DNA from: Ehretia macrophylla
Lineage: Eukaryota > Streptophyta > Magnoliopsida > Boraginales > Ehretiaceae
DNA: 64,000 bases
Assembly (NCBI GenBank): GCA_037974665.1
Contig: CM075783.1
Coordinates: forward strand, 12,357,762-12,421,761
Direction: 5' to 3'
Part shown: positions 40,393-51,776 of the stretch, in pieces
Layout: each line of letters begins with the position of its first letter
How positions within the stretch are numbered: position 1 is the first letter of the stretch
Program-made: the position numbers and the translations under genes
Notes under the pieces: model-generated
What the model was told of the DNA's origin: nothing
The model's input: only the letters and a program-made list of their open reading frames with translations
Database searches by the model: none

Positions 40393-41875
40393 TAGGCTAT
40401 TAAGGAAGCCAGCTTTCGAAAAAATTGCTAGGAGTTTCAGTAAAAGCACCAAAACCGTATCAATTGGTCAAAACGCTTTCGGGGATGATACCCATGGATA
40501 TCGGATTCAAAGAATTGGTGTCCCTATCAAAACAACGTAACAAGATTCATTTGGAACCAAAAAAAAAAAACGAATCTATTCCAGATTTTGTTCCACCACA
40601 AAAGAAAAAAAAATCATTTGATTCTTCACTTTTGAAGTTTTTTTTGTTTTTTTTTAATTCAGGAGAGGCCTAAAGTCGTATAATATAACTAGCGAGATAT
40701 GAACTTGCAACCTCTTGCATACATAGCATGTTACATATCAGTGGACCAAAGCCCTAGTGGCTTTTGAAGAATTTCTGATATATGAGAATAATCATTTATA
40801 GAGTCCTAAGGTAGCGATTGATATAGTAAAATAAATTTGGACAGTAATAAAATGAGTTAATGAATATAATGAACTTGAGAATGAGAATGACATGCTTGAT
40901 ATGCTCTAAAAATGAAGATATTAATGAATATATTATTTTCAAACCTATGTTTGGTAGTCAATATATAAGTGTAGTAATGAAAATGACTTGTATAATATAA
41001 CATAATTATCCTTTTATTATTATAATATTAAAAATAAGAATAAATATGAACATAACCTTAAACAACATAAACATAATAATAATAAATAATAATAATAATA
41101 ATAATAATAAGTTATTATTATTATTTATTTTGGTTTTTATTTTTACTATTATTATTCTAATTTTATTATTTTTATTATTATAAATGTTATCATTATTTTG
41201 TTTTTGATATTATTATTATTATTTTATTATTTCTTTTATTTTTGTTTTTATGATTTTTATTTTACTTTTAATTTTAATTTTTATAATAATGACAATTATT
41301 ATTATTATTATTATTATTATTGTTATTATTATAATGATAATAATAATTATTATTTTCATTTTAATTTTAATTTTTACTTTTAATTTTATTATGTTGTATT
41401 TTTAAACTATATAAAAAAGTTATGTCTTTATGAGGATATGTTAGCCATTTTAGAAATAAGTCCATTCTCAAGTACATAGAAATGGGCTAATCCCATGTGT
41501 TTACTCTAGAATGACTAATCTCATGTATGGGGGAATGAGATTACATTGAGAATGAGATTCTCAAGTTCATTCCTTCATACCAAGTATGAGAATCAGAAAG
41601 AGTTGGGAATGTCATTTCATTCCCAGCCCATGCTAGTGCATCATCACCACTTAAGAGTATATTTCTCCTCTCAATCGGTTAGAGAGAGAGAGCGACTTGT
41701 CTTCTAAAGGGGGAAGGGAGAAATGATAGTAGTTGTCAATATCTTTCGTAGTTAGAAAATTTTTATTTCATCAATTTTGCATTTGTTTTGATATTGAACA
41801 ACAAGCACCCCATGTTTATTCCAAACACAATAATAAAATGTACGTCCAAATCAAAATTAGGCAAACTTGATCAAA
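40393..41875. other. Unassigned AT-rich spacer
   Basis: An ORF at 40425-40673 has no recognisable product. Blocks resembling GAATGAGA/CATTCCC near 40865 and 41540-41625 may be the ends of another decayed MITE around the microsatellite. No gene is supported. Confidence 0.35.
41075..41400. repeat. TAA/TTA microsatellite cluster
   Basis: Runs of ATA on the plus strand switch to TTA runs, so the region is partly self-complementary. T- and A-rich interruptions separate them. Confidence 0.9.
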
Positions 41876-41884
41876 TAATAACAA

Positions 41885-42310
41885 GTGTTAATTATCCGGT
41901 AGGTCCTTTATCTTTATGCATTTTGTCTAGTTAGTCCCTTATGTTCAAAATCGACATACATCGGTCCCTTGTCTTTCTGTTTTGTGCCACCGTTAGTCTT
42001 TCTGTCTGAAATTTTTTTCATGTGACTTAATTACACGTGATAGCTAATTTCAAAAATTAAGAAGGAAAAATCCATCAGACCCTTTCTTTCGATTCTTCAC
42101 CCATTTTAGAACACATTTAACCCTAAACCCTAAAATCCCAAATCCATAACCCTAATCCCCACCCCGAAATCCCTAATATTAATCCCTACTCTCTCAATTG
42201 TGACATCGTCGGCTCTTGTACCTCACAGTCACGACATCTTTGGCTCTTGTACCTCACAGTCGCAATGTTCTCAGCTCTTGCATCTCACCATTTAAGCTTA
42301 AAGCTGCAAT
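41885..42310 (+). repeat. MULE-2 left TIR with nested 36-bp repeats
   Basis: Pairs with 49650-50129 in inverted orientation. The inner part has repeats of a GGCTCTTGTACCTCACAGTC unit near 42205-42290, mirrored by GACTGTGAGGTGCAAAAGCC and TTGTGAGGTGCAAGAGCC near 49715-49770. TIR length is about 430-480 bp, more than twice that of MULE-1. Confidence 0.85.
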
Positions 42311-45300
42311 GGAAAGTAAAGATTTCGATGGAGTCAATAGTAAGTACAATATGAAACTTTTTTGCAATATATTTGTATGTATATATGCTTATGGTATATA
42401 TGGGTTTTATGATACCCATTGCTTAAAAAACTTTATATATTTGTATTGTATATATGGTTACTGTATAGGACTGAATATATTGTGTATATGCTTATTGTAT
42501 AGATATTACGATGCTTATTCTGTATATTACGATGCTTATAGGAGTTTTGCTTATTGTATCTTGTGTATTGTATAATATAGATGCTTACTATATATATTAC
42601 GATGCCAAATTCGCTCATTGTTAAAGCTTGATTAACTTTGCCATAATTTGGTTCTATGAAAATATCATAGACATAACTCTTTTATATGCATAACTCTATG
42701 AAAATATAAGGATAAATGTATTTTAGAAGACAATCATCTCCTGTAATTTTATTGTATATGTGTTTTGTATATATACTGTATGTTTTTGTCATATTTTTTT
42801 GGTTGAAGGTTCATTTCGGTGGTGATTTTATGTGGTAGGAATGAAATTGTATGTCAGAGGTAATATTAAGTTTGTTGATTCACGTCAGTACGATAAGATG
42901 TCATTAACAACATTAGACAATATTGCTAGTGAAATGAGATATGAGACTCATTTTGGATTCTGATATAGGAAACTCAGTCTGAATTTAGAGAATGGATTGT
43001 AGTTTTTGATGATGGAGAAAGATGCGTTAGAAAAAAAGTGCACTAGCAAGTGAAACTAACAAACAATGCATAGATTTGTTTGTAATTGGGAATCATAATG
43101 TTTTACAATTAACATTACCCAGTCAAGTTGAGTCATGCGTTACTAGAAACATTGCATAAAATTGTAAAGATGGAGATGATGATATTAGTTTGAAGAAAGG
43201 TCAATAACCATATCTTAATTTTGTACCCTTGGGTTGCCCTGATAATCCTAAAACAAGTAGATGAAACAAGAAAGATATTAAGAGAATTATGATGATAATA
43301 AGGTACCAATTAAGGATGTCGAGAATGAAATAAAAGTGGATAGAAAAAAGATGAGGGATAGAGGAAAAGAAAAGGTGAATAAGAATGATGAGAGTGTGCT
43401 TAACAATGATAAATATGACTATGATAGCACTGATGGGTCTAGTTTCTATGACAGTGAATATGACTTAAGTGATGATGATGATGACAAGTTGTATGATCAA
43501 TCTTGAAGTTGAATGGGCTAGTTTATTCAACCAAGAAGCGAAACAGAAAGAATCATTTGTTGTTGAATATGGCCAAGATATACCACTTGAGGAAGGGTCT
43601 TCTAACAACATAAGTGATATCAATTTACGCATTTGGCATTCATAAGGTAATGGGGATAACAATGAGGCTGAACATGAGAAGTTTGAAAGATTCAGAGGAC
43701 AAGTGGATATAGATGACCCTAAATTTGTTTTAGGAATGGTATCCACCAGTATAGAAGAACTTCAATTTTCTATCAAGGCACATTGAGTGAAACACTGAAT
43801 GAGTGCAAGGTTTGTGAAAAATGACAAAAATAAGATTAAGGCTAAATGTGATGGAAGGTCATGAGGGTGGTTCATAAATGGAATACATACGAAAAAGAAT
43901 GACACTTTTTAAATAAAAAGTTTGAATAATGTTCCCAACTGTGGTGTTGATTTTGATCACAAGCATTTAACTTATAAAGAGTTGTGTAGATAATACATGG
44001 ATCATTTAAGAATGCTACACACTGGGATGCTAGAGATTTTTAAGCTAAGGTGCACACTAATTACAAAGTAAATATGTCAATGAGGACTGTCTATAGGACA
44101 TTTATATTTGATAGATCACTTAACGAGGGACAGTTCATAGATCAATATAAGAAACTATAGGACTTTTGTGAAGAGATCATAAGAACAAATCCTAGTTCAA
44201 TTGTGGCTTTGGAAATTGAACTGGATGAGAAAATTAGGAAAAATAGATTTATGAGGTTATATGTATGTCTTGAAGCGTGTAGGATAGGCTTCTTAGATGG
44301 CTATAGACTAGCTATTGGTCTATATGGTTGTTATCTCAAAGGACCTCATCTTGGGATTTTATTAACTGTTGTTGGTACAGATGCTAGCAATTGCATCTAT
44401 CCAGTGGCATATTGTGTTGCTGAAACTGAAGACAAAAGGTTTTGGAGTTGGTTTCAGAGTTTGTTGGTACAAGATTTACAAGTTTGTGATCAAGAGAATT
44501 GGGTGATTATTACATATAAGTAGAAGGTATATTCTGTCATAACCTTTCTTTTACATTATGTATATAATTTTTATGTATATAATTTTTATGTATATAAAAA
44601 TATTTATATACCTCCTTGTAAGGAATTGGATCTGCTATTCATGAGATTCTGCCTAGAGTTGAACACAGGCATTGCGTGAGACATTTGTAAAATAACTTCA
44701 AAACGTTGCATAGAGGATTGACATTGAAGATTTAATGTGGAAGGGTGCAAGAGCATCATTAGTACAACACCTTAATGCAGTCATGGCAAAGCTTAAAGAG
44801 ACTGATGATAAGACATTTCAATGGTTGGCAGTTGAATATCCTAGGTTTTGGAATAGGTCTCATTTTAGAACAAGTAGTAAATATGGCATGTTATTGAACA
44901 ACTTGTGTGAAATTTTTAATGCTGCCTATCATGTCTGCTAGGGATAAATCTATTTTGATAATGTTAGAGAAAATCAAAATGTATTTGATATTTAGGATGC
45001 AAAGTAAAAGAGATTGGACGAGGAGCTACAATAGGAAGATTTGTTCAAACAAGCTAGTTAACAAATGAAAACTTGAAAGTAGACCTTGGAATGCCACCTT
45101 CTGTGCGATAAAATAATTTCAGATTAAGTGCAATAGAAGAAAGCATTATATTGTTGATTTGGATCTTAAAGTATGTTATTGTAGGAAGTGGGAACTATCT
45201 TGAATTCCTCGTGTACATGCATTCAGTGCAATGCAACATGCTGGATGTGACCCTGAAGATTTTGTACATGATTGTTACAGTAAGGAAGCATACATGAAAG

Positions 45301-45804
45301 CTTATGAACGAGTCATTTGCCTAATAAATTATCCTGATTTGTGGCCTGAAATATGAATTCCTCTAATCCATCCACCAAGAAGAATTCAACTTCGTAGGAG
45401 ACCTAAAAAGTGTTGAAAGAATGAACCAGATAATGAAATTAAGTACATCAAAAATGAGAACAAGAGCCAATATGCAAACTAGAAAACTTGGCAGAAAATA
45501 GTTGCAAGGAAGATATTCATCATGCAATGAAGAGGGTCATAACATGAGGAAATGCCCAAGTAAGCAATAGACTGAGAATGATATCAATGTTGATCAACCC
45601 AATGATATTAGTAATGAACTACTAAATGATCAATGATACTTCAGCTAGTAGTGTGCAGGTCGAAAGAAACACTAGAGAGGTTCGGGTAGCAGCATAAACG
45701 AGCAATGTCAAAATGGCATTAGTATGCAACAATGTAGGGATCAATGCAACAACAAATAGAAATGTTAATGTCACTACTAACAATATTGTTGTCCCTTAAT
45801 TAAA

Positions 45805-47119
45805 CCTAAGAGGGGGTAAATTAGGTTATATAAGCAATAATACTACTTTTTCGATTAGGCAATATACTAGCAATGATTAATCAAAAATAATTCTAAATAG
45901 ATATGCACTATAGCAATATAAAATATGAGTGAGACAATTTATCAAACACTTGGTAAGTATAAAACAATGCAAAAAGAGAGTTGAGAGAGAGAGATTGCAA
46001 ATTGTGATTTTAGCGTGGTTCGGTTCGGCCCCTGCCTAAGTCCACGACCTAAGCTCCCCGCTTAGGATTTCAACAATCTTCACTATGGTTACTCTTCAAA
46101 AGTTTGTGAGTCCACAAACCAACTACAATGGTAGTTCAAGCTTTTACAATAGAAAAATTCTTCTCAATACAAAGTTTTAACCCCAACACCTTTGACAAGA
46201 AAATCCTTCGTTTAAAAGTGTTTAACTCTTTCTTTTGATAAGTGTTTGAGATTCACAATAAAAACCATCTTTTAGGGTAGATGAATACAATGAATGCTTC
46301 TCTCAATATTACTCACAAATTCTTGCTCAAGTATAGCACAATGATGATTCAAAGATAAAGTTGGTGATAGAAATCAAGAGTAAATGCTTTGAATCAATAC
46401 TTTGAAAGTTTTCAGTTGAGAGAGGTTAATAAAGGCTGAAATGTGAGTAATTAATACACTATAACGTTCATACAATGGCTATATTTTAAACTAGCGTTTT
46501 GGCCTGACCGGTCGACCCCTGTTCCACCGGTCGACCGGTCTAGAGACCCTCGTCCAGTGGCCAGGTCTCGGGCGGATGACCACTTGAGTACCAGTCGACC
46601 GGTTGGCATAGGATCGTCCCGTTTGCTCAGGGCTGCTAGGGATTGGGTTTTATTTGAAATGTTTCTTTTAAGTGTCTTTTGCAAAATCTTTTTCAAATAT
46701 TTCAAAAATAACTTTTGACAATCATCATTGAGCATGTACCATTTGCAAGACTCAAAACCCGGTCAAGTCCCAACTGGTACCCCTTATGAATTCCGTCTCC
46801 ATCCTTATAGCTCCATCTTCATTTCTTCGATTCTTTATCTTTTCTTGAGTTGATGGATCTTCTTTCTTCTATAGCTTGACAAACTTGAAGTCCAGAGTCA
46901 ATCTTGATTCGTCTTTACTTATGCACACTTGTATAGCTTGATAAACTTGAAGTCCGGAGTCAATCTTTATTCGCCTTTACTTATGCACACTTCTATAGCT
47001 TGATAAAATTGAAGTCCGGAGTCAATCTTGATTCGTCTTTACTTATGCACATTTAAGCAACTCATCAAACATATTTATGGTTTGTTATTATCAAAACCAA
47101 GATTTAGTATCCCTTTAGG
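45805..47119. mobile_element. Unclassified 1.3-kb insertion in MULE-2
   Basis: Bounded by CCTAAGAGGGGGTAAATTAGG-like and, complemented, CCTAAAGGGATACTAAAT ends, so it has short imperfect inverted termini. It interrupts the MULE-2 transposase 3' region. It contains a GTGGTTCGGTTCGGCCCC stretch, a GGTCGACCGG-rich segment (about 46508-46610) and a 62-bp triplication. No coding domain is recognised. Similar CCTAAGAGGGGG termini recur in plant repeats, but I cannot name the class. Confidence 0.55.
46870..47055 (+). repeat. 62-bp tandem triplication
   Basis: TATAGCTTGA(C/T)AAA starts at 46870, 46932 and 46994. Each unit continues through AAGTCC(A/G)GAGTCAATCTT to TTACTTATGCACA. Confidence 0.9.
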
Positions 47120-48602
47120 CTAACAAATATTAATGTGCAGGTTGATGCTATTAATAGTTGTGTGAATGTAGATGCATTAAATGCAAAGAGTAGCCAGAGT
47201 GATGTGACTAATCTTAGCAGATCAAGACGTGGATAAATTTTCTATGGGAAGATAAATGTGCAGTGTATGCTTGAAGTAAGGATATAATATGAGAACTTGT
47301 CCTACAAAGCCTGTAGAGTGTATGAGGAAGATTAAGGCTAGCACCTTTGGTCTTCCCGAGCCGACTCCTACACATTCAAAGTCCAAGCAAAGGGTATTGA
47401 AGCTTAACATTCATAATTACAGACACATTTGACTATTAGCACTTCTATTGTTTTTTTTTTTGTAGATGACTGATGCACCCAATACTCGAAAAGAACCCAA
47501 AAGATCACCATTCATACCAACATGAGCAGGTTTGCATACGAAGGTACCATCACCCCTTACTTGTGACAAACCAATCAAGAATGGATCTTCTATGATTAAA
47601 CCAAGTACGTATACATGGAAAAAGAACAAATATATGAGCCTCAAGTCCCTGGTTGCAAATTCAACTCAGAAACCTACTTCAAGTTCAACGCAAAAACTTG
47701 CTGCAAGATTAACTTAGAAACCTGGTACAAGTTCTAGTAAGGACCAAGTTCAAGCTCGACTCGAAAAAAGAATGCATAAGTAGAAGTTCAGTTTGGGTGT
47801 ATTGATGAATAATTTACTTTCAATTAGTGTGTATTATGAGTTTGAGTACTTTGTTTGTATGATGACTTTCAGTACTTTGTTTGTATGGCGACTTTCACTA
47901 CTTTGTCTGTGTGATGACTTTGACTTTGGGTTGTAGAACAATTTACTTTTTCAGTTTGTGTATGATGATTTTGAGTACTTTTTGTTAATGAAGTTTTAAC
48001 CATTTTTATTTGGATAATGTGATTCTTTTTGTGGTAGATAGAAATGAGTTTTTGCAAGTACATTTTTGCAAGTGTATATTGTACGAGTGAAAGTGAAATA
48101 TGGTTTAGTTTCTGAATTGAAATGAGATTTTGCAAGTTTATTTTTCTGGTACAAGTGAAACATGGAAATGAGTTTTTTTCCAATATAACTAATATGTTCT
48201 TACTTTTCTTCTCAGCATGGATAATCCCTTTGCTTGTCAGGGAATTTCTTGCTTTTATTCTTAGCATAGATAATGTTTTTGCTTGCCAGAGACTTTTTGC
48301 AATTGCAATGTTATAATGATTCCTTTTACTTTGACATACTAGGCAATATGAAGCAAGGACAGGATATGAGGACTTTTTGCAATTGCAGTTCATCAAAATT
48401 TCATAAATACGATTATCCAAATATGAAATCCATTATATATTGCTGCAAAATACATTGGGTACAACATACTACACAAAATATGATATTAGACAACAATACA
48501 TTACATATACTTATGCACCAAAATACAAATTACTTTCTCAAAATTGGTCGATATCTCGACTCAACAACTACATTGGTACACAAATTAAGATATTCCGTTT
48601 AT

Positions 48603-49440
48603 TCAACATCCGGACCTACTTATCAGCATTTTCATCAACATTAACATGAAGTAGACATACAAAACTAGCCACAATAAGCACTTCTTCATTTTCTTTCTCT
48701 TAACTTCACATAGTTCACGCAATTCTCTCAATTCGACATCTTTCTTATTCATCGACCTTAGTAAACCGAGGATCGATCCAAGCAAAAAAATCACATTCTT
48801 TACCCTCAAGGTAAGCTTTGTAATGCCCCAAACCCAACTCTCATGCCTACAGGATACCCCCTGGGACTTGGGCCCAAGCGAGCACCGAGGTCATGGCGAG
48901 CAGGCCCAGAAACGCACTATGCACATATTGTCCACTTTGGATCCTATACTCCGCATGGTTTTGTTGCCTCCCAGCCACTGCTAGGAAAATGCGCATGCAC
49001 GAATATACGAGACATCTCTATATATTCAATAGTCCAGAGACCTCCACGTTCAATGTGAGATATTACACCCCCTCCCCCCTTGGGGACCCAGCGTCCTCGC
49101 TGGCCATACAAACGCATCAGCTCTGATACTACTTTTTAATGCCCCGAACCTAACTCCTACACCTACAGGATACCCCATGGGACTTGGGCCCAAGCGAGCA
49201 CCGAGGCCATGGCAAGCGGGCCCAGAAACACACTATACATGTATTGTCTACTTTAGAGCCTATACTCCTCACGGTTTTGTCGCCTCCCAGCCACTGCCAG
49301 GAAAACGCGTTGTACGAATATACGAGACATCTCAATATATTCAATAGCCCAGAGACCTCTGCGTCCGATGTGAGATATTACAAGCTTCGCAACTTATGAA
49401 CCTTATCTCTGGATTGGCGTCGGTCCAAGAGGTAAATTTT
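48603..49440 (-). pseudogene. GRF zinc-finger ORF of MULE-2, split by a TRIM
   Basis: On the minus strand the 5' part (49440 down to 49383) encodes TSWTDANPEIRFISC, and the 3' part (48813 down to 48603) encodes CDFFAWIDP, a charged coiled segment and a hydrophobic tail (LLWLVLYVYFMLMLM). The TRIM at 48819-49382 lies between them; without it and one AGCTT copy the frame is continuous. A stop follows KVDE. It is the counterpart of the 104-residue ORF of MULE-1, in the same place and orientation. Confidence 0.8.
48819..49382 (-). mobile_element. TRIM retrotransposon (two short LTRs, complete)
   Basis: Direct repeats of about 248 bp (48819-49067 and 49135-49382), each TG...CA on the minus strand (TGTAATATCTCACAT to GGGGCATTACA). 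AGCTT is duplicated at 48814-48818 and 49383-49387. The 67-bp interior has, on the minus strand, TAGTATCAGAGC next to the 5' LTR (initiator Met tRNA primer site, consensus TGGTATCAGAGC) and a purine tract AAGGGGGGAGGGG before the 3' LTR. There are no coding domains. GCTTGGGC and GGGTATCCTG motifs could hint at the 5S-like Cassandra TRIMs, but the resemblance is weak. Confidence 0.92.
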
Positions 49441-50138
49441 TTTTTCTACAATAATATTGTGTTTCCATGGTAAAGGCAATGGTTCAACACCGAATCTGAG
49501 CTTAGCAGTTTAGGGATTTGGAAATTACAAATTTGGGGGTTAGGGATTGCAAATAGCACTTGTGAGGTGGAATGGCTTGCAAATTGCGGCACTTATGTAA
49601 AATGTCTTACAAATCGCGGTTGTGAAGTGAAAACTCAATGATGACTCAACTTTGAGCTTAAATGGATAGGCTTGGGAGTTTTGCAATAGGGGATGACTTG
49701 ATGATGGACATCATGACTGTGAGGTGCAAAAGCCGAGGATATCGCAGTTGTGAGGTGCAAGAGCCGAAGATGTCACAGATTTAGGGGTAGAGATTCATAT
49801 GAGGGATTTGGGGGTAGGGATTAGGGTTAGGGATTTAGGAGTTGAGGATTTAGGGGTTAGGGATTGTAAATGGGTTTATAAATTGGTGAAGAATCGAAGG
49901 AAATGGTTTGATGTATGGGTTTATTTTTTATGCTGACGAATTTTCCCTTCTTAATTTTTGAAATTACCTATCACATACCACTTATATGACATAAATGTTA
50001 TATTTTAGACGGAAGGACTAACAGTGGAACAAAATAGAAAAATAAGAGACTAACATATGTCGATTTTGAACATAAATGACTAATTAGACAAAATGCATAA
50101 ATATAAGGGACCCATGGGGGAATTAACCCTAATAACAA

Positions 50139-50655
50139 TTAACCAAATTAAAATTAGTCAAAGTTGATCAAATAAAGTTAGGCTTAACTCAAAATCAGTC
50201 CAAATTTATCAAATATTAATGTTTAGGCCCAACTCAAAATTAGTCAAACTTGACCAAATAATTATAGTTAGACTAAACTCAAAATTAGTCAAACTGATCA
50301 AATATTAACATTTAGGACCAAATTAAAGTTAGTCAAATTTAGTCAAATAATAATAGTTAGGCGCAACTCAATATTGGTCAAACTTCACAAATATTAACAA
50401 CGATACCCGACTCGAAATTAGTCAAACTTGATCAACTAATAAAAGTTAGGCCTAACTCAAAATTAGTCAAATTTGATCAAATATTAGAAATTAGGTCCAA
50501 CTCAAAATTAGTCAAACTTGATCAAATAATAATAGTTAGTCCCAACTCAAAATATTAGTTAAACTTGATCAAATATTAACATTTAGGCTCAAATGAAGAT
50601 TAGTCAAATTTGATCAAATATGAAACATCAAAATTAGTCAAATTTCATTTCCTTG
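50139..50655 (+). repeat. Minisatellite with alternating half-units
   Basis: About ten units of 45-50 bp built on AAAATTAGTCAAACTTGATC. They tend to alternate between AAATAATAATAGTTAGG and AAATATTAACATTTAGG endings. The same motif occurs left of MULE-2 (41845-41875), so MULE-2 entered this array. Confidence 0.85.
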
Positions 50656-50713
50656 ATTTTTTTCCTCCACCTTTTTTGACATTCTTTTTTCTCGTGTAAT
50701 ATAGAAATTAAAA

Positions 50714-50981
50714 ATGGAATCCTATCGTGAATGGATGACTAATCTATTAGCACCTGATAGAAAAGAACTTAATGGTATTTTTTATTAGGGGTGTGTACGA
50801 ATTTGTTGCATTTACAAGTAGTCAAAGACAATACATGATGAAAATAAAATAAGATATCCTTGTGTGAGATGCAAAAATTTTAAGTTTTTGAACACTAACA
50901 CTATAAGTATTCATCTTATGAAGTGGGGGTCCATGCGTTATTTTTTCCAATGGACTTTAATTACAGAGCAAAGCTACGTTC
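50714..50981 (+). pseudogene. CACTA (En/Spm) transposase-associated domain fragment
   Basis: Reading in three frame pieces, the segment gives MESYREWMTNLLAPDR, GVYEFVAFTSSQ, YPCVRCKNFKF and ISIHLMKWGSMR. This matches the transposase-associated domain found at the start of plant CACTA transposase genes (W-M, GV-EF, PC-RC-N, HL--GF pattern). A TAG stop near 50787 and a frameshift near 50850 break it. It ends abruptly at a viral fragment. No CACTA terminal repeats are seen. Confidence 0.7.
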
Positions 50982-50985
50982 ATAA

Positions 50986-51019
50986 GAAAATAGACAGGTA
51001 CAAACCCCCGTCTGAAGAA
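50986..51019 (+). other. Small pararetrovirus fragment, inverted at the cluster border
   Basis: About 32 bases (AAATAGACAGGTACAAACCC onward) equal a piece of copy A at about 56236-56267 but in the opposite orientation. It lies between the CACTA fragment and the 3' end of copy A. Confidence 0.75.
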
Positions 51020-51058
51020 TATACTCTAATAAAATATATATTATAAGATTGAGTAATA

Positions 51059-51776
51059 TCCAAAGCTTTTCCACCATTGGTGAATCCAAGTAGGATACCT
51101 GCGATTTTCAAATATCTCGGGATTGAATTTTATAAACCAAGAGTGTTTATGCTAGGGGTTTTCGTATAAGAAAACTTTGGAGAATGACTCAACATAATCC
51201 CAATAATTAAAATGATAAGTAAGTTTATCAAGAATAAATTGTCGTTCATTTAAGGTACTTATTCCCCATTCATTTGGAGAAAGAATTTTCTTGATATAGA
51301 TTTTACTATAAGTATAAACTAGAAGAAAATTATTTTTTTTGAAATGTTCAATGTCACATGAATTTGTGACTTGTAAAATTAATTCGAAATAAACCCTAGA
51401 CTTATAATAAATTATAGGAAACATATAAATGTTTAAATATCGTTCCATAAGGTACCAAGGATCATTGATCCACTGTTTATCACCATGTTCAAGAAGTAAA
51501 ATAACTTCATCATAATGAGATATTTCAAAAGAGTCATCAGACTCTTCATGTTCAACTGCATGAATGTAAGATGATGATGAGGGGGTAGCAGTATTACCGC
51601 TACTTTCAATAACTTTTTTGATTTTTTCAAAATCAGGATGTGATGGATCAATAGTGATCCCACCTAGATTGACTAGTTTTTTTCCCTGCAATGACCCTAT
51701 TAGGATCAAGGTTACGCACTCTGCCTCTTCCTCTTCCCCTATCAAGGTAAGAGTAACCTCTCCTAGAGGGGATCAT
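51059..51776 (-). pseudogene. Copy A: ORF2 (unknown function), truncated
   Basis: ORF2 opens with ATG at 51776, overlapping the polyprotein stop by 14 nt (ATGATCCCCTCTAG). It begins with an Arg/Gly stretch (DRGRGRGRVRNLDPNR) and then shifts frame in a run of seven A where copy B has six. The rest (51745-51152 and on) continues through DDSFEISHYDEVILLLEHG to the breakpoint at 51059, well short of the ORF2 end seen in copies B and C. The product is not recognised; it has no catalytic motif I can name. Confidence 0.7.

Larger units (their letters stand above)
42841..47780 (+). pseudogene. MuDR-type transposase gene of MULE-2, heavily broken
   Basis: Same plan as the MULE-1 gene. PB1-like N-terminus (MKLYVRGNIKFVDS at 42841), acidic linker, DNA-binding region around 43690-43960, DDE core at 44203-44523 (ACRIGFLDGYRLAIGLYGCY), then 44735-44941, a degenerate SWIM region near 45160-45235, and a knuckle CNEEGHNMRKC near 45513-45550. 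Stops and frameshifts are frequent. At the first catalytic position it has YGCYLKG where MULE-1 has DGCHLKG, and the second is also changed (ITYK then a stop). The 45805-47119 insertion splits the 3' part, and sequence resembling the tail of the gene continues to about 47780. Confidence 0.85.
41885..50129 (+). mobile_element. Mutator-like transposon MULE-2 (long TIRs, heavily decayed)
   Basis: TAATAACAA is duplicated at 41876-41884 and 50130-50138, a perfect 9-bp duplication. Ends are GTGTTAATTATCCGGTAGG and, complemented, GGGTTAATTCCCCCATGGG. The gene order equals MULE-1: PB1-like, DNA-binding, DDE core, knuckle, then an antisense GRF ORF near the right end. Two later insertions lie inside: an unclassified element (45805-47119) and a TRIM (48819-49382). 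It sits in a minisatellite whose units continue on both sides. Confidence 0.92.

Noticed and set aside
40425..40673. 82-codon ORF after the Tourist-like MITE
   Set aside because: Its lysine/poly-A-driven composition and lack of a recognised product do not support a gene.
48819..49382. Firm assignment to Cassandra TRIMs
   Set aside because: The 5S-like resemblance is limited to short motifs and could be chance.
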